This document shows, in pieces, positions 7,801-13,560 of a DNA stretch of 20,562 nt (its first letter is position 1; the number at the start of each line of letters is the position of its first letter). Where the stretch lies: positions 1-20,562 of IMG/VR virus record IMGVR_UViG_3300049719_000074; one strand, 5' to 3'. The notes beneath the pieces are model-generated. The model was not told the origin of the DNA, ran no database searches, and saw only the letters and a list, made by a program, of their open reading frames with translations. This DNA is from a virus. Made by a program: the position numbers and the translations under genes.

Positions 7801-7895
7801 GTGTACAATGAGCGTGTCGGCAGTTGTGTTGCCGCTTTCTCATGCCCCTTCGTCGGACACAACCCGGCGAGGGGGCTATCCATGTGGAGACCACG
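7801..7895 (+). ncRNA. Structured kissing-hairpin leader of the first HNH gene (copy 1)
   Basis: Hairpin 1 is CGGCA/TGCCG (7818-7822 with 7830-7834) around a 7-nt loop GTTGTGT (7823-7829). Hairpin 2 is a 13-bp stem (7844-7856 with 7864-7876, two G-U pairs) around a 7-nt loop ACACAAC (7857-7863). The loops are perfectly complementary. A TACAAT at 7803-7808 could be a -10 box, placing the RNA start at the foot of hairpin 1; no clear -35 is seen. GGAGA at 7886-7890 precedes GTG 7896. A copy with compensating changes lies at 9237-9331. Confidence 0.72.
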
Positions 7896-8546
7896 GTGCC
7901 CTTCGACAAGAAGGCTTACAACGCGGCATATCGAGCGGCATACCCCGAGAGAATGCGGGCCGCCAGCGCGCGATGGGCCGCCAATCATCGCGCAGAGAAC
8001 CGGGCTTGCAGCGCGGCTTACCATGCGTCTCACCGTGAGGAGGACGCGGCCTACGCCCGAACCTATCGAATGGCCCACATTGACGAGGTTCTGGTTTCCG
8101 ACCGGTCCTATGCCGCTGAACGTCGCCCGGCACACCGGGCCGAAGCAAGGGCCTATGCCCTGGCCTATCGGACGGCGCACCCCGAGAAGGTGAAGGCCGA
8201 TAATCGAGCCTATGCTGACGCCCATCGCGAAGAGATAGCGGCGTACCAGGCGGGCTACCGAGCGGCACATGCCGACGCGGCCCGTGAGCATTACCGGAAG
8301 GCCAAAGCCATCCGCCGGGGGGCCGCCCTGTGCGACCATCCGGGCTGTCTGACCATCGGGCCTGACGCTCTCGCCTGGCAGACCAACCCGCATGTCTGCC
8401 ACCTGTGCGGTACGCCCGTCTGGCGTGGTGTGAACCTCCACATGGATCACGTCGTGCCGATCTCTCGGGGAGGTCTGCACTGCGCCGACAACCTGAGGCC
8501 GGCATGCGGTCCGTGCAACGTGCGGAAGGGCGCCCGGGTGGCGTGA
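7896..8546 (+). CDS. HNH endonuclease with Tyr/Ala/His helical repeats (copy 1)
   Basis: The 216-aa protein starts at GTG 7896, chosen because it aligns with the paralogue's GTG and follows GGAGA. Residues 1-140 are about eight 15-residue units of the form AAYRAAHPExxxA, predicted helical and basic. The last 70 residues hold a CDHPGC pair and then the HNH domain: CHLCGTPVW, MDHVVPISRGG, DNLRPACGPCN. Two CxxC pairs should bind a structural zinc; the DH histidines and the following Asn are the metal-dependent catalytic site of the beta-beta-alpha-metal fold. It reads opposite to the structural operon and ends 10 nt from the convergent neighbour's stop. It is probably a free-standing homing-type nuclease; the repeats may contact DNA, which is inference. 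Confidence 0.85.
   Translation: MPFDKKAYNAAYRAAYPERMRAASARWAANHRAENRACSAAYHASHREEDAAYARTYRMAHIDEVLVSDRSYAAERRPAHRAEARAYALAYRTAHPEKVKADNRAYADAHREEIAAYQAGYRAAHADAAREHYRKAKAIRRGAALCDHPGCLTIGPDALAWQTNPHVCHLCGTPVWRGVNLHMDHVVPISRGGLHCADNLRPACGPCNVRKGARVA
8370..8416 (+). repeat. 47-nt exact repeat shared by HNH copies 1 and 2
   Basis: Identical 47-nt sequence at 8370-8416 and 9935-9981, inside the zinc/HNH coding part. Similarity continues with scattered, mostly third-position changes to about 8520 and 10085. The third HNH gene carries a more diverged version around 12136-12290. This indicates recent duplication. Confidence 0.9.
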
Positions 8547-8556
8547 CACTGGCTGG

Positions 8557-8799
8557 TTACTCCTGCTCTGTGACCGGCTCGGCCGGGGCTTCGATGGGTT
8601 CCGGCTGCGCCGGCTTGTGCCGCCTTACGGGTGGCTGAACGATGGGAGACGCCTCGCGCGTCAGCCGCTCGTATTCGGCGATGGCGGCCTCGCCGGCCGC
8701 TTGCTCCGCTTCCTGTGCCGCGGCCTGTGCCTTCTGACGTGCGGCTCGGCCATTCCAGAGAGCTACATTTCCCTTGTACGTCATGGCGGCTCCACTCAT
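8557..8799 (-). CDS. Small hypothetical tail-module protein, coiled and Pro-rich
   Basis: I do not recognise a family. The 80-aa protein starts MSGAAMTYKGNVALWNGRAA, then has an Ala/Gln/Glu helical stretch (QKAQAAAQEAEQAAGEAA), and ends in a Pro/Glu-rich tail. ATG 8799 overlaps the tail-terminator stop as ATGA. ATG 8784, five codons in, has a better ribosome-binding site (GGAG, 5 nt) and is an equally likely start. It lies between the tail terminator and major tail genes, where a small minor structural or assembly protein is plausible. The first HNH insertion separates it from the major tail gene. Confidence 0.6.
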   Translation of the reverse strand: MSGAAMTYKGNVALWNGRAARQKAQAAAQEAEQAAGEAAIAEYERLTREASPIVQPPVRRHKPAQPEPIEAPAEPVTEQE

Positions 8800-9224
8800 G
8801 TGATTGCGTCGATGGTTGTGGGGAATTTGACGACCAGCTGCCAAAGAGGCTGGCCGGTTCCGGTTGGGGGGTAGGGGTCGTGATCGATCCCGCCCGAGAT
8901 GACCTGGCTGTGCCAGATGCCCAGCCCTGACGCGGCCTTGCGGGCCCCGACGTTGCGGAAGACCGCCTCTGCCAGCATCCCAAACGCCTCAGCGTCGGCG
9001 TAGGTCGTGCCGTAGAGCCGGACGTACAGCGTCACGTCCCGGATGGGCATATGCGGGATGGGCGGGCCATCGCCCCAGGACACGACCACGAACCGCTGGA
9101 AGGGGGTCTTGGAGTCGCCCGCTGCCGGCTCGTGTGCGCGGATCCGGTTGGCGCATGTCGAGCCCACGGCGGCCCGCAGTTCGGCGATCGCGGCAGCGAT
9201 TGGGGAGAGCGCTTCGGCGGTCAT
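8796..9224 (-). CDS. Tail terminator / tail completion-like protein
   Basis: The 142-aa protein begins MTAEALSPIAAAIAELRAAV and contains VTLYVRLYGTTYADAEAFGML, followed by an Asp/His-rich segment and a closing beta strand (WQLVVKFPT). Length, alpha/beta pattern and position between the gp10-like gene and the major tail gene fit the phage tail terminator group (lambda gpU / HK97 gp10-neighbour, DUF3168-like). Those proteins cap the tail tube as a ring and join it to the head. No catalytic motif is seen. The start is ATG 9224 with a GGGGG stretch upstream. The gene is flanked on its upstream side by the second HNH insertion, whose leader starts 12 nt away. Confidence 0.6.
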   Translation of the reverse strand: MTAEALSPIAAAIAELRAAVGSTCANRIRAHEPAAGDSKTPFQRFVVVSWGDGPPIPHMPIRDVTLYVRLYGTTYADAEAFGMLAEAVFRNVGARKAASGLGIWHSQVISGGIDHDPYPPTGTGQPLWQLVVKFPTTIDAIT

Positions 9225-9236
9225 GGCTGCCCCCAG

Positions 9237-9331
9237 GTGTACAATGTGCGGGACGGCAGGCTTGGTGCCGGTTTTCTATGCCCCGTCTTCGGCCAAGCCC
9301 CGGAGGCGGGGCACTCCATATCGGAGAGGCT
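9237..9331 (+). ncRNA. Structured kissing-hairpin leader of the second HNH gene (copy 2)
   Basis: It aligns without gaps to 7801-7895. Hairpin 1 is CGGCA/TGCCG (9254-9258, 9266-9270) with loop GGCTTGG (9259-9265). Hairpin 2 is a 14-bp stem (9279-9292 with 9300-9313, three G-U pairs) with loop CCAAGCC (9293-9299). The loops are again perfectly complementary although four of seven pairs differ from copy 1. TACAAT at 9240-9245 and GGAGA at 9323-9327 are conserved. Confidence 0.72.
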
Positions 9332-10111
9332 GTGAGAGACCCCGCAGAGCAGAAGGCGTACGACGCGGCTTACCATGCGGCGCACCGCGAGCAAGACAAC
9401 GCCCGGAGCGCAGCCTATGGCGCCAGCCACCGAGCCGAGAAGAAGACATACGACGCGGCCTATCGTGCGGCGCATCATGACGAGCGAAGGGCATACGACG
9501 CGGCCTATGCCCACAGGGACCCGCCGGCGAGGAAGGCGTACTCGGCCGCCTATTACACCGCCCACCGGGCTGCTCTTCTCGCGTCCGCCAACGCCTACCG
9601 TCTGGCCCATTTGGAGGAAGAGCGAGCGAACCACCGCCGCTATCATGCCGCGCATCGGGAGAGGGCCAACGCCCGGCGCAGCGACCATTACGCGATGCAT
9701 CGCGAGGGCCTGAGGCCTTACTTTGCCGCTCGCTACATGGCGCACCGTGAGGAGATCAAGGCCTACGGCGCTGCGCGTTACGCGGCGCATCCCGAGAAAA
9801 GCAAAGCCACCACGGCCGCTTGGCGAGCCGCCCATCCAGACGAGGCGCGCGAACGGGACGGTAGGCACACCGCGCAACGTCGCGGCGCTGTTGCGTGCGA
9901 GCATCCGTCCTGCCTCGCTATCGGTCCTGTAACCCTCGCCTGGCAGACCAACCCGCATGTCTGCCACCTGTGCGGTACGCCTGTCTGGCGCGGCGTGAAC
10001 CTTCATATGGACCACGTCATCCCGATCTCTCGGGGCGGGCTGCACTGTGCCGACAATCTCCGGCCAGCGTGCGCGTTCTGCAATCTGAGCAAGCACAACC
10101 GGGTGGCGTGA
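9332..10111 (+). CDS. HNH endonuclease with Tyr/Ala/His helical repeats (copy 2, longest array)
   Basis: The 259-aa protein starts at GTG 9332 after GGAGAGG. The open frame continues upstream through the leader, but the leader's RNA-like covariation and the paralogue alignment favour this start. It has about eleven 15-residue units (for example RSAAYGASHRAEKKT and YGAARYAAHPEKSKA), three more than copy 1. The C-terminal zinc/HNH domain reads CHLCGTPVWRG, MDHVIPISRGG and DNLRPACAFCN, with all expected Cys, His and Asn residues present. It is convergent with the gp10-like gene, ending 5 nt from that gene's stop. It is probably an active homing-type nuclease; its target is unknown. Confidence 0.85.
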   Translation: MRDPAEQKAYDAAYHAAHREQDNARSAAYGASHRAEKKTYDAAYRAAHHDERRAYDAAYAHRDPPARKAYSAAYYTAHRAALLASANAYRLAHLEEERANHRRYHAAHRERANARRSDHYAMHREGLRPYFAARYMAHREEIKAYGAARYAAHPEKSKATTAAWRAAHPDEARERDGRHTAQRRGAVACEHPSCLAIGPVTLAWQTNPHVCHLCGTPVWRGVNLHMDHVIPISRGGLHCADNLRPACAFCNLSKHNRVA

Positions 10112-10116
10112 GCCGG

Positions 10117-10623
10117 TCATCCTGGCACCGCCCGAAGCCGCTTAGAAATCGACGGCAGGATGCATTTCTCGGCACCGCCTATAGCTCTGGAGAAAGCGGG
10201 CAGAAGCGTAGGGTGCGCCACTTCATGGATCGTGCCGAGTTCGGCGAAGTGCGCGATGGGCGAGTCGACCATGACGAACCCGACCACCTGATCCGCCGGC
10301 GTCACGGCACCCTTCGGCTTGTTGCCGGCCGCGGTCCGCTCCCCGGTGCCAGCCACGAGCTTGCCAGCGGCATACACCGCGACACGGCCGCAGTCAGCCA
10401 TCATCGGCACGCCGCGCTCAGAGGCCGTCTGCGGGTCGCGCGGAGCGTTGGCGGCGTAGTCGTCGCGGACCTGTTCGAGCATCTCTTCTACGCCGTCAAC
10501 CACCCCGGCGTACAGCGCATCGACGGCGGCGCGGTTGTAGGCGATGGTCACCTCTCTGCGCGTGACCGTGCGGAACGTGGTTCCGGGTGCCTTGACGACT
10601 TCGCCGAATGCGGAAGTAGCCAT
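10117..10623 (-). CDS. HK97 gp10-like head-tail joining protein
   Basis: The 168-aa protein starts at ATG 10623 with CGGAGG 8 nt upstream. The C-terminal motif HFAELGTIHEVAHPTLLPAFSRAI is the hallmark of the HK97 gp10 / tail-component family (a Glu-Leu/Phe-Gly-Thr turn, then HPTLLPA). Members act at the head-tail interface between closure and terminator proteins. The N-terminal half contains an amphipathic helix (GVVDGVEEMLEQVRDDYAANAP) also usual in the family. It is cut off from its upstream neighbour, the head-closure gene, by the third plus-strand insertion (10654-12317), and from the tail terminator by the second. Confidence 0.8.
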   Translation of the reverse strand: MATSAFGEVVKAPGTTFRTVTRREVTIAYNRAAVDALYAGVVDGVEEMLEQVRDDYAANAPRDPQTASERGVPMMADCGRVAVYAAGKLVAGTGERTAAGNKPKGAVTPADQVVGFVMVDSPIAHFAELGTIHEVAHPTLLPAFSRAIGGAEKCILPSISKRLRAVPG

Positions 10624-10653
10624 TACGCGGCCCTCCGAATGTGGCTAATCTGC

Positions 10654-10682
10654 TTGACATTCTCTCTACGCTGGCGTAGTAT
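10654..10682 (+). promoter_or_regulatory. Sigma70-like promoter of the methyltransferase/HTH/HNH operon
   Basis: TTGACA (10654-10659) is followed by a 17-bp spacer and TAGTAT (10677-10682), then an A/G-rich leader to the ATG at 10720. It is divergent from the gp10-like gene at 10623. It is the best consensus promoter I see in the window. Confidence 0.72.
10666..10679. promoter_or_regulatory. Palindromic operator candidate in the promoter spacer
   Basis: CTACGC-TG-GCGTAG is a perfect 6-bp inverted repeat lying between the -35 and -10 boxes and overlapping the first bases of the -10. A protein bound here would block RNA polymerase. The HTH protein of the same operon is the obvious candidate, by inference. 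Confidence 0.5.
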
Positions 10683-10719
10683 TCTGGAGTCAAGAGAAGC
10701 ATCAACCGGAGACGAACCG

Positions 10720-10926
10720 ATGCACGGCAAGATGATCAGCGACATGACGAACGGATACGGCGTCCGCATCCAGACCTTCGATGACGGGTCCTCCGCAGTC
10801 GTGGTAGACGAAGCGACCGCCCTCCGCCGGGAGCGCGCCACCCTCGCCTTCAAGGTCCGCGTCAACAAGGCTCTCGGTGTGGCATCCCCGAAGATGGAAG
10901 CCCGCATCGCTGAACTGTCCCGGTGA
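10720..10926 (+). CDS. Hypothetical 68-aa protein, first gene of the plus-strand operon
   Basis: I do not recognise this protein. It reads MHGKMISDMTNGYGVRIQTF, then a short acidic beta-like part (DDGSSAVVVDE) and a basic helical C-terminal half (RRERATLAFKVRVNKALGV). ATG 10720 has CCGGAG upstream at about 8 nt and is the first start after the promoter. Its stop overlaps the methyltransferase GTG start as GTGA, so the two are probably co-translated. Codon use looks like a real high-GC gene. A small regulator or anti-nuclease is possible, but nothing in the sequence decides this. Confidence 0.65.
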   Translation: MHGKMISDMTNGYGVRIQTFDDGSSAVVVDEATALRRERATLAFKVRVNKALGVASPKMEARIAELSR

Positions 10927-11618
10927 GCGACAGGCCGCGTCTGCTTGACCTGTTCTGCGGAGCGGGCGGCGCGGCGATGGGATACAGCCGTGCCGGGTTC
11001 GAGGTGGTCGGCGTGGATATCAACCCCCAGCCGCACTACCCGTTCGAGTTTCACTTGGCCGACGCCATGACGTGGCCACTGGACGGTTTCGACGTGATCC
11101 ACGCCAGCCCGCCATGCCAGGCGTTTACCGCTCTCAAGACGATGTACAACGCGAAGCCGCACATCGACCTGCTCACTCCGATGCGCGAACGGCTTGTGGC
11201 ATGGGGCGGGCCGTCGGTAATTGAGAACGTGGCAGGAGCCCCGATGGCCGACTATATCCGTCTCTGCGGAACGTCCTTCGGATTGGGAACGGGGGAAGCT
11301 GAACTTCGCCGCCATCGGTGGTTCGAGGTCAGGCCCGAGCCGCCCTTCCCGCAACCGCAATGCGTCCACGGGGGCCGGTTGGTGATCGGCGTCTACGGCG
11401 GACACGGGCGCGACCGCCGCCGGATGCGGCCCGCAACCGTTGGGGTCTATGGCAGCGCGGGGGGAACGTGCGTCCGTGACGGAACGCAACAGTTCAGTAC
11501 CGCCGAGCGGGCCGAGGCAATGGGCATCGACTGGATGACCGGCAACGAACTCTCGCAGGCCATCCCCCCGGCCTATACCGAATGGATAGGTTGCCGACTG
11601 CTGGAGGCTATCGCATGA
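10923..11618 (+). CDS. C5 cytosine-specific DNA methyltransferase
   Basis: This 231-aa enzyme shows the ordered C5-MTase motifs. Motif I is LLDLFCGAGGAAMGYSRAGF (residues 7-26, SAM binding). Motif IV is SPPCQAF with catalytic Cys65. Motif VI is ENV at 101-103, and motif VIII is RRHRWF at 129-134. The motif IX/X region is LSQAIPPAYTEWIG near 210-223. It transfers a methyl group to carbon 5 of cytosine in a specific DNA site; the short target-recognition stretch (about 140-195) does not reveal the site. It is shorter than typical bacterial members (300-400 aa) but keeps all key residues. GTG start 10923 overlaps the upstream gene; the stop overlaps the HTH gene as ATGA. It may protect phage DNA from host restriction or from the linked HNH nuclease. 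Confidence 0.93.
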   Translation: MSDRPRLLDLFCGAGGAAMGYSRAGFEVVGVDINPQPHYPFEFHLADAMTWPLDGFDVIHASPPCQAFTALKTMYNAKPHIDLLTPMRERLVAWGGPSVIENVAGAPMADYIRLCGTSFGLGTGEAELRRHRWFEVRPEPPFPQPQCVHGGRLVIGVYGGHGRDRRRMRPATVGVYGSAGGTCVRDGTQQFSTAERAEAMGIDWMTGNELSQAIPPAYTEWIGCRLLEAIA

Positions 11619-11773
11619 CCCTGATCGAAGCCGCCCAATCGCTTGGAGTGACCGCCGACACCTTGCGCCAGCAGATCGCCAACGGGAGACTACGTGCGCG
11701 GAAGGTCGGGCGAGACTGGACCGTGACGCCGCGTGAGGTCGAGCGGTATCGACGGGAGTCGCGGCGTGGCTGA
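11615..11773 (+). CDS. Excisionase-family helix-turn-helix protein
   Basis: The 52-aa protein reads MTLIEAAQSLGVTADTLRQQ, then IANGRLRARKVGRDW, then VTPREVERY. This is the complete pattern of the excisionase/MerR-like HTH (HTH_17) domain: recognition helix TADTLRQQIANG, wing RARKVGRDW, and closing VxxYxR. It overlaps both neighbours (ATGA with the methyltransferase; 8 nt with the HNH gene). In such operons a protein of this type may act as a transcription regulator or as a DNA-binding partner of a nuclease. The palindrome in the operon's promoter is a possible target. There is no integrase in the window, so an excision role is unsupported. Confidence 0.82.
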   Translation: MTLIEAAQSLGVTADTLRQQIANGRLRARKVGRDWTVTPREVERYRRESRRG

Positions 11774-12317
11774 GGACCCCGCGAAGGTCAAGGCATACCA
11801 CGCGGCATACCATGTCGCGCATCGAGAGGTACACAACGCTCGCAGCGCGGCTTACCAGACTGAACATCAGGAAGACCACGCCCGCCGCAGTACCGCTTAT
11901 TACGCAGCGCATCGAGAGGAGTGCTCGGCTCGGGTTATCGCTTACCGCTTGGCCCACCCTGAAGCCGACCGTGCCTACCATGCGGCGCACCGAGACAAAC
12001 GCAACGCTCAGACCAGAGTCTGGTCCACCGCCCATCCTGACCAGCGCCGCGAACAACACCGGAAGGCCACGGCTATCCGGCGTGGTGCCCCGGTCTGCGA
12101 CCATCCGAGCTGTCTCACTCTCGGAGCATCGGCGCTCGCCTGGCAAGTCAATCCCCACGCCTGCTACCTCTGCGGGACGCCCGTCTGGCAAGGCGTGAAC
12201 TTGCACATGGATCACGTCATGCCGATCTCTCGGGGAGGGCTGCACTGCGCCGACAATCTCCGGCCCGCCTGCGCGCCGTGCAACATGCGGAAGCATGCCA
12301 AGATAATCGCAGCGTAG
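11766..12317 (+). CDS. HNH endonuclease with Tyr/Ala/His helical repeats (copy 3, shortest array)
   Basis: The 183-aa protein starts at GTG 11766 with CGGGAG upstream; the open frame reaches back to 11733 but overlaps the HTH gene. About six 15-residue units (for example RSTAYYAAHREECSA and RVIAYRLAHPEADRA) precede the HNH domain, whose residues CYLCGTPVW, MDHVMPISRGG, DNLRPACAPCN are intact. It lacks the kissing-hairpin leader of copies 1 and 2 and is instead the last gene of the methyltransferase operon. DNA similarity to the other copies is clear but lower. It could be a homing nuclease or the restriction half of a modification pair; the sequence does not decide. Confidence 0.84.
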   Translation: MAEDPAKVKAYHAAYHVAHREVHNARSAAYQTEHQEDHARRSTAYYAAHREECSARVIAYRLAHPEADRAYHAAHRDKRNAQTRVWSTAHPDQRREQHRKATAIRRGAPVCDHPSCLTLGASALAWQVNPHACYLCGTPVWQGVNLHMDHVMPISRGGLHCADNLRPACAPCNMRKHAKIIAA

Positions 12318-12325
12318 TACGGTCA

Positions 12326-12913
12326 TCACGCCACCTTCGTAAGGGTCAATTCCAAATGATGGCCCGCACCGGCGCCGTCAAAGATGCCCGTGATATCGAA
12401 CCTCACGCCGTCCATCTCAATCCAGTCGGCCGTGGTGAGCCCGGAGAGCGGCCAGACATACCCGCGGTGAGTCGAAACCACGGCCCCGCCCTGGCTGAAC
12501 AGCGGCACCTCGCGCGCCGTCAGCGGGCGAATCCGCCCATCGACGGTCGCAACTGTCTCTTCCGCGAGGACCGGTTGATACATCCCGTCAAGCGCCGGGG
12601 TGCCAGCGCCGTCGACCTCGCGCACCTGGTCCCCGGAGTCGTGGGGCAGCATCAGCGGCGTGACGAGCGCCACGGTGAGTCCGGAGACGTAGGTGGCGAC
12701 CTGGGCGATCTCCGTCTCGCCGACGTCGCCGATGCGCAGGTAGCGGCCCGTGGCGACGTGTGTGGCGGCCGCCACGGCGACAGTGAGCGCGCCGGGCGCA
12801 GTGTCCGCGGTGAGCAGGGTATTCGCCCCACCGACCGTCTCAGCGTCGCTGGAGAGGACAGGTGCCAGCCGCTTGATGACGAGGGTGGCGTTTAGGAGGC
12901 TGCTGAAGCTCAT
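12326..12913 (-). CDS. Head closure / head-tail adaptor protein with an inserted beta module
   Basis: The 195-aa protein starts MSFSSLLNATLVIKRLAPVL at ATG 12913 in an ATGA overlap with the connector gene. The C-terminal part (VATVDGRIRPLTAREV, GAVVSTHRGYVWP, DWIEMDGVRFDITGIFDGAG) fits the SPP1 gp16-like head-tail adaptor family, which closes the portal channel after packaging. Residues 33-105 do not belong to that core. They form a beta module (VATGRYLRIGD, ETEIAQVATYVSGL, HDSGDQV) nearly the same as one in the major tail protein. The 3' end lies 8 nt from the third HNH gene, which reads towards it. Confidence 0.72.
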   Translation of the reverse strand: MSFSSLLNATLVIKRLAPVLSSDAETVGGANTLLTADTAPGALTVAVAAATHVATGRYLRIGDVGETEIAQVATYVSGLTVALVTPLMLPHDSGDQVREVDGAGTPALDGMYQPVLAEETVATVDGRIRPLTAREVPLFSQGGAVVSTHRGYVWPLSGLTTADWIEMDGVRFDITGIFDGAGAGHHLELTLTKVA

Positions 12914-13560
12914 CCGGTCGCCCCGATCCGGTCATCCTCGGACGAGGTTCGGATGCGCATGGTGCCCTTCGGCAGGTGCGTCATAAGTGAGCGGATCAGC
13001 GCCTTGCGCGGGTCGATTTCTCCAGGCCCCGGCCGGAGGTGCTTGGCGTAGCTGTAGTCGCCGATATGCTCGGCCTGGTAGCCCGATTCGGTCATGGTCA
13101 TCCGGCAGAGTTCGATCACGACGCGGATTACTTCCAGTTCGTCGTTCGGCGTGTAGGTGACCTCGACCAGCGGGCCATTCCAGCCTCCGGATGCCCGTTC
13201 CACGAGCGTCCCCTGACGCAACAGGCGGATATCACCCGCCGAGATGGTCACGCCGTTGTCTACAACTGTCACGGCGTCCGTGGGGCGAAGCAGGCCAAGC
13301 GGTCCGAGACGATCGTTCATCATCCAGAACGCCGCATAACCGGAGCGGTCCGGCTGCATCGCCACGGTGTCGATATAGAGCCCCATCTGGGCTGGGTCGC
13401 CGATGTAGTACGCCTGCGTCCGGGAACCGGAGAGGTCGGTGATCTGCCGCGCGAGCATCGCCTCCTCGCGATTGATCACATCCTGAATGTCCGCGTCGGC
13501 CATCGGTTGCGCGGGTGATACCAGCGCCTTGACCTGTGCGAGGGTCGTCAGACTCGTCAT
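12910..13560 (-). CDS. Head-tail connector (adaptor) protein
   Basis: The 216-aa protein begins MTSLTTLAQVKALVSPAQPM. A helical segment (DADIQDVINREEAMLARQIT) is followed by beta-rich middle sequence and a helical C-terminus, matching phage gp6/gp15-type connectors that attach below the portal. Start ATG 13560 is chosen over ATG 13575 because it gives an ATGA overlap with the glycosyltransferase stop and has GGGAG 8 nt upstream. The name rests on gene order (after capsid, before closure) more than on a firm motif. Coupled by overlap to both neighbours. Confidence 0.6.
   Translation of the reverse strand: MTSLTTLAQVKALVSPAQPMADADIQDVINREEAMLARQITDLSGSRTQAYYIGDPAQMGLYIDTVAMQPDRSGYAAFWMMNDRLGPLGLLRPTDAVTVVDNGVTISAGDIRLLRQGTLVERASGGWNGPLVEVTYTPNDELEVIRVVIELCRMTMTESGYQAEHIGDYSYAKHLRPGPGEIDPRKALIRSLMTHLPKGTMRIRTSSEDDRIGATG

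Noticed and set aside
7818-7840. Hairpin 1 plus T-run as an intrinsic terminator
   Set aside because: CGGCA/TGCCG followed by TTTCT (TTTTCT in copy 2) is terminator-like, but the stem is only 5 bp and the T-run is short. The conserved loop complementarity to hairpin 2 is not explained by termination.
7824-7895. Reading the HNH leader as the N-terminal coding part of the nuclease (frame open from 7824, and from 9134 in copy 2)
   Set aside because: Both copies are open over 22 codons, but copy 1 has an in-frame TGA at 7809-7811. Differences do not favour third positions strongly (about 5, 6 and 9 over leader positions 11-71). Instead they preserve base pairing. The aligned GTG starts with GGAGA upstream are better.
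7801-7895. Known self-cleaving ribozyme (pistol, hammerhead or HDV-like)
   Set aside because: The loop-downstream pairing recalls pistol. However, the A-rich junction is absent, the second element is a closed hairpin rather than a split stem with cleavage loop, and no hammerhead core (CUGAUGA, GAAA) is present.
10114-12327. CGGTCATC just after HNH copies 2 and 3 as a shared insertion site
   Set aside because: Only 8 nt, in different registers relative to the neighbours' stop codons, and absent after copy 1; chance is likely.
10623-12329. 568-aa minus-strand frame opposite the methyltransferase operon
   Set aside because: The plus strand carries four motif-bearing overlapping genes here. The minus frame has no recognisable domain and is a shadow.
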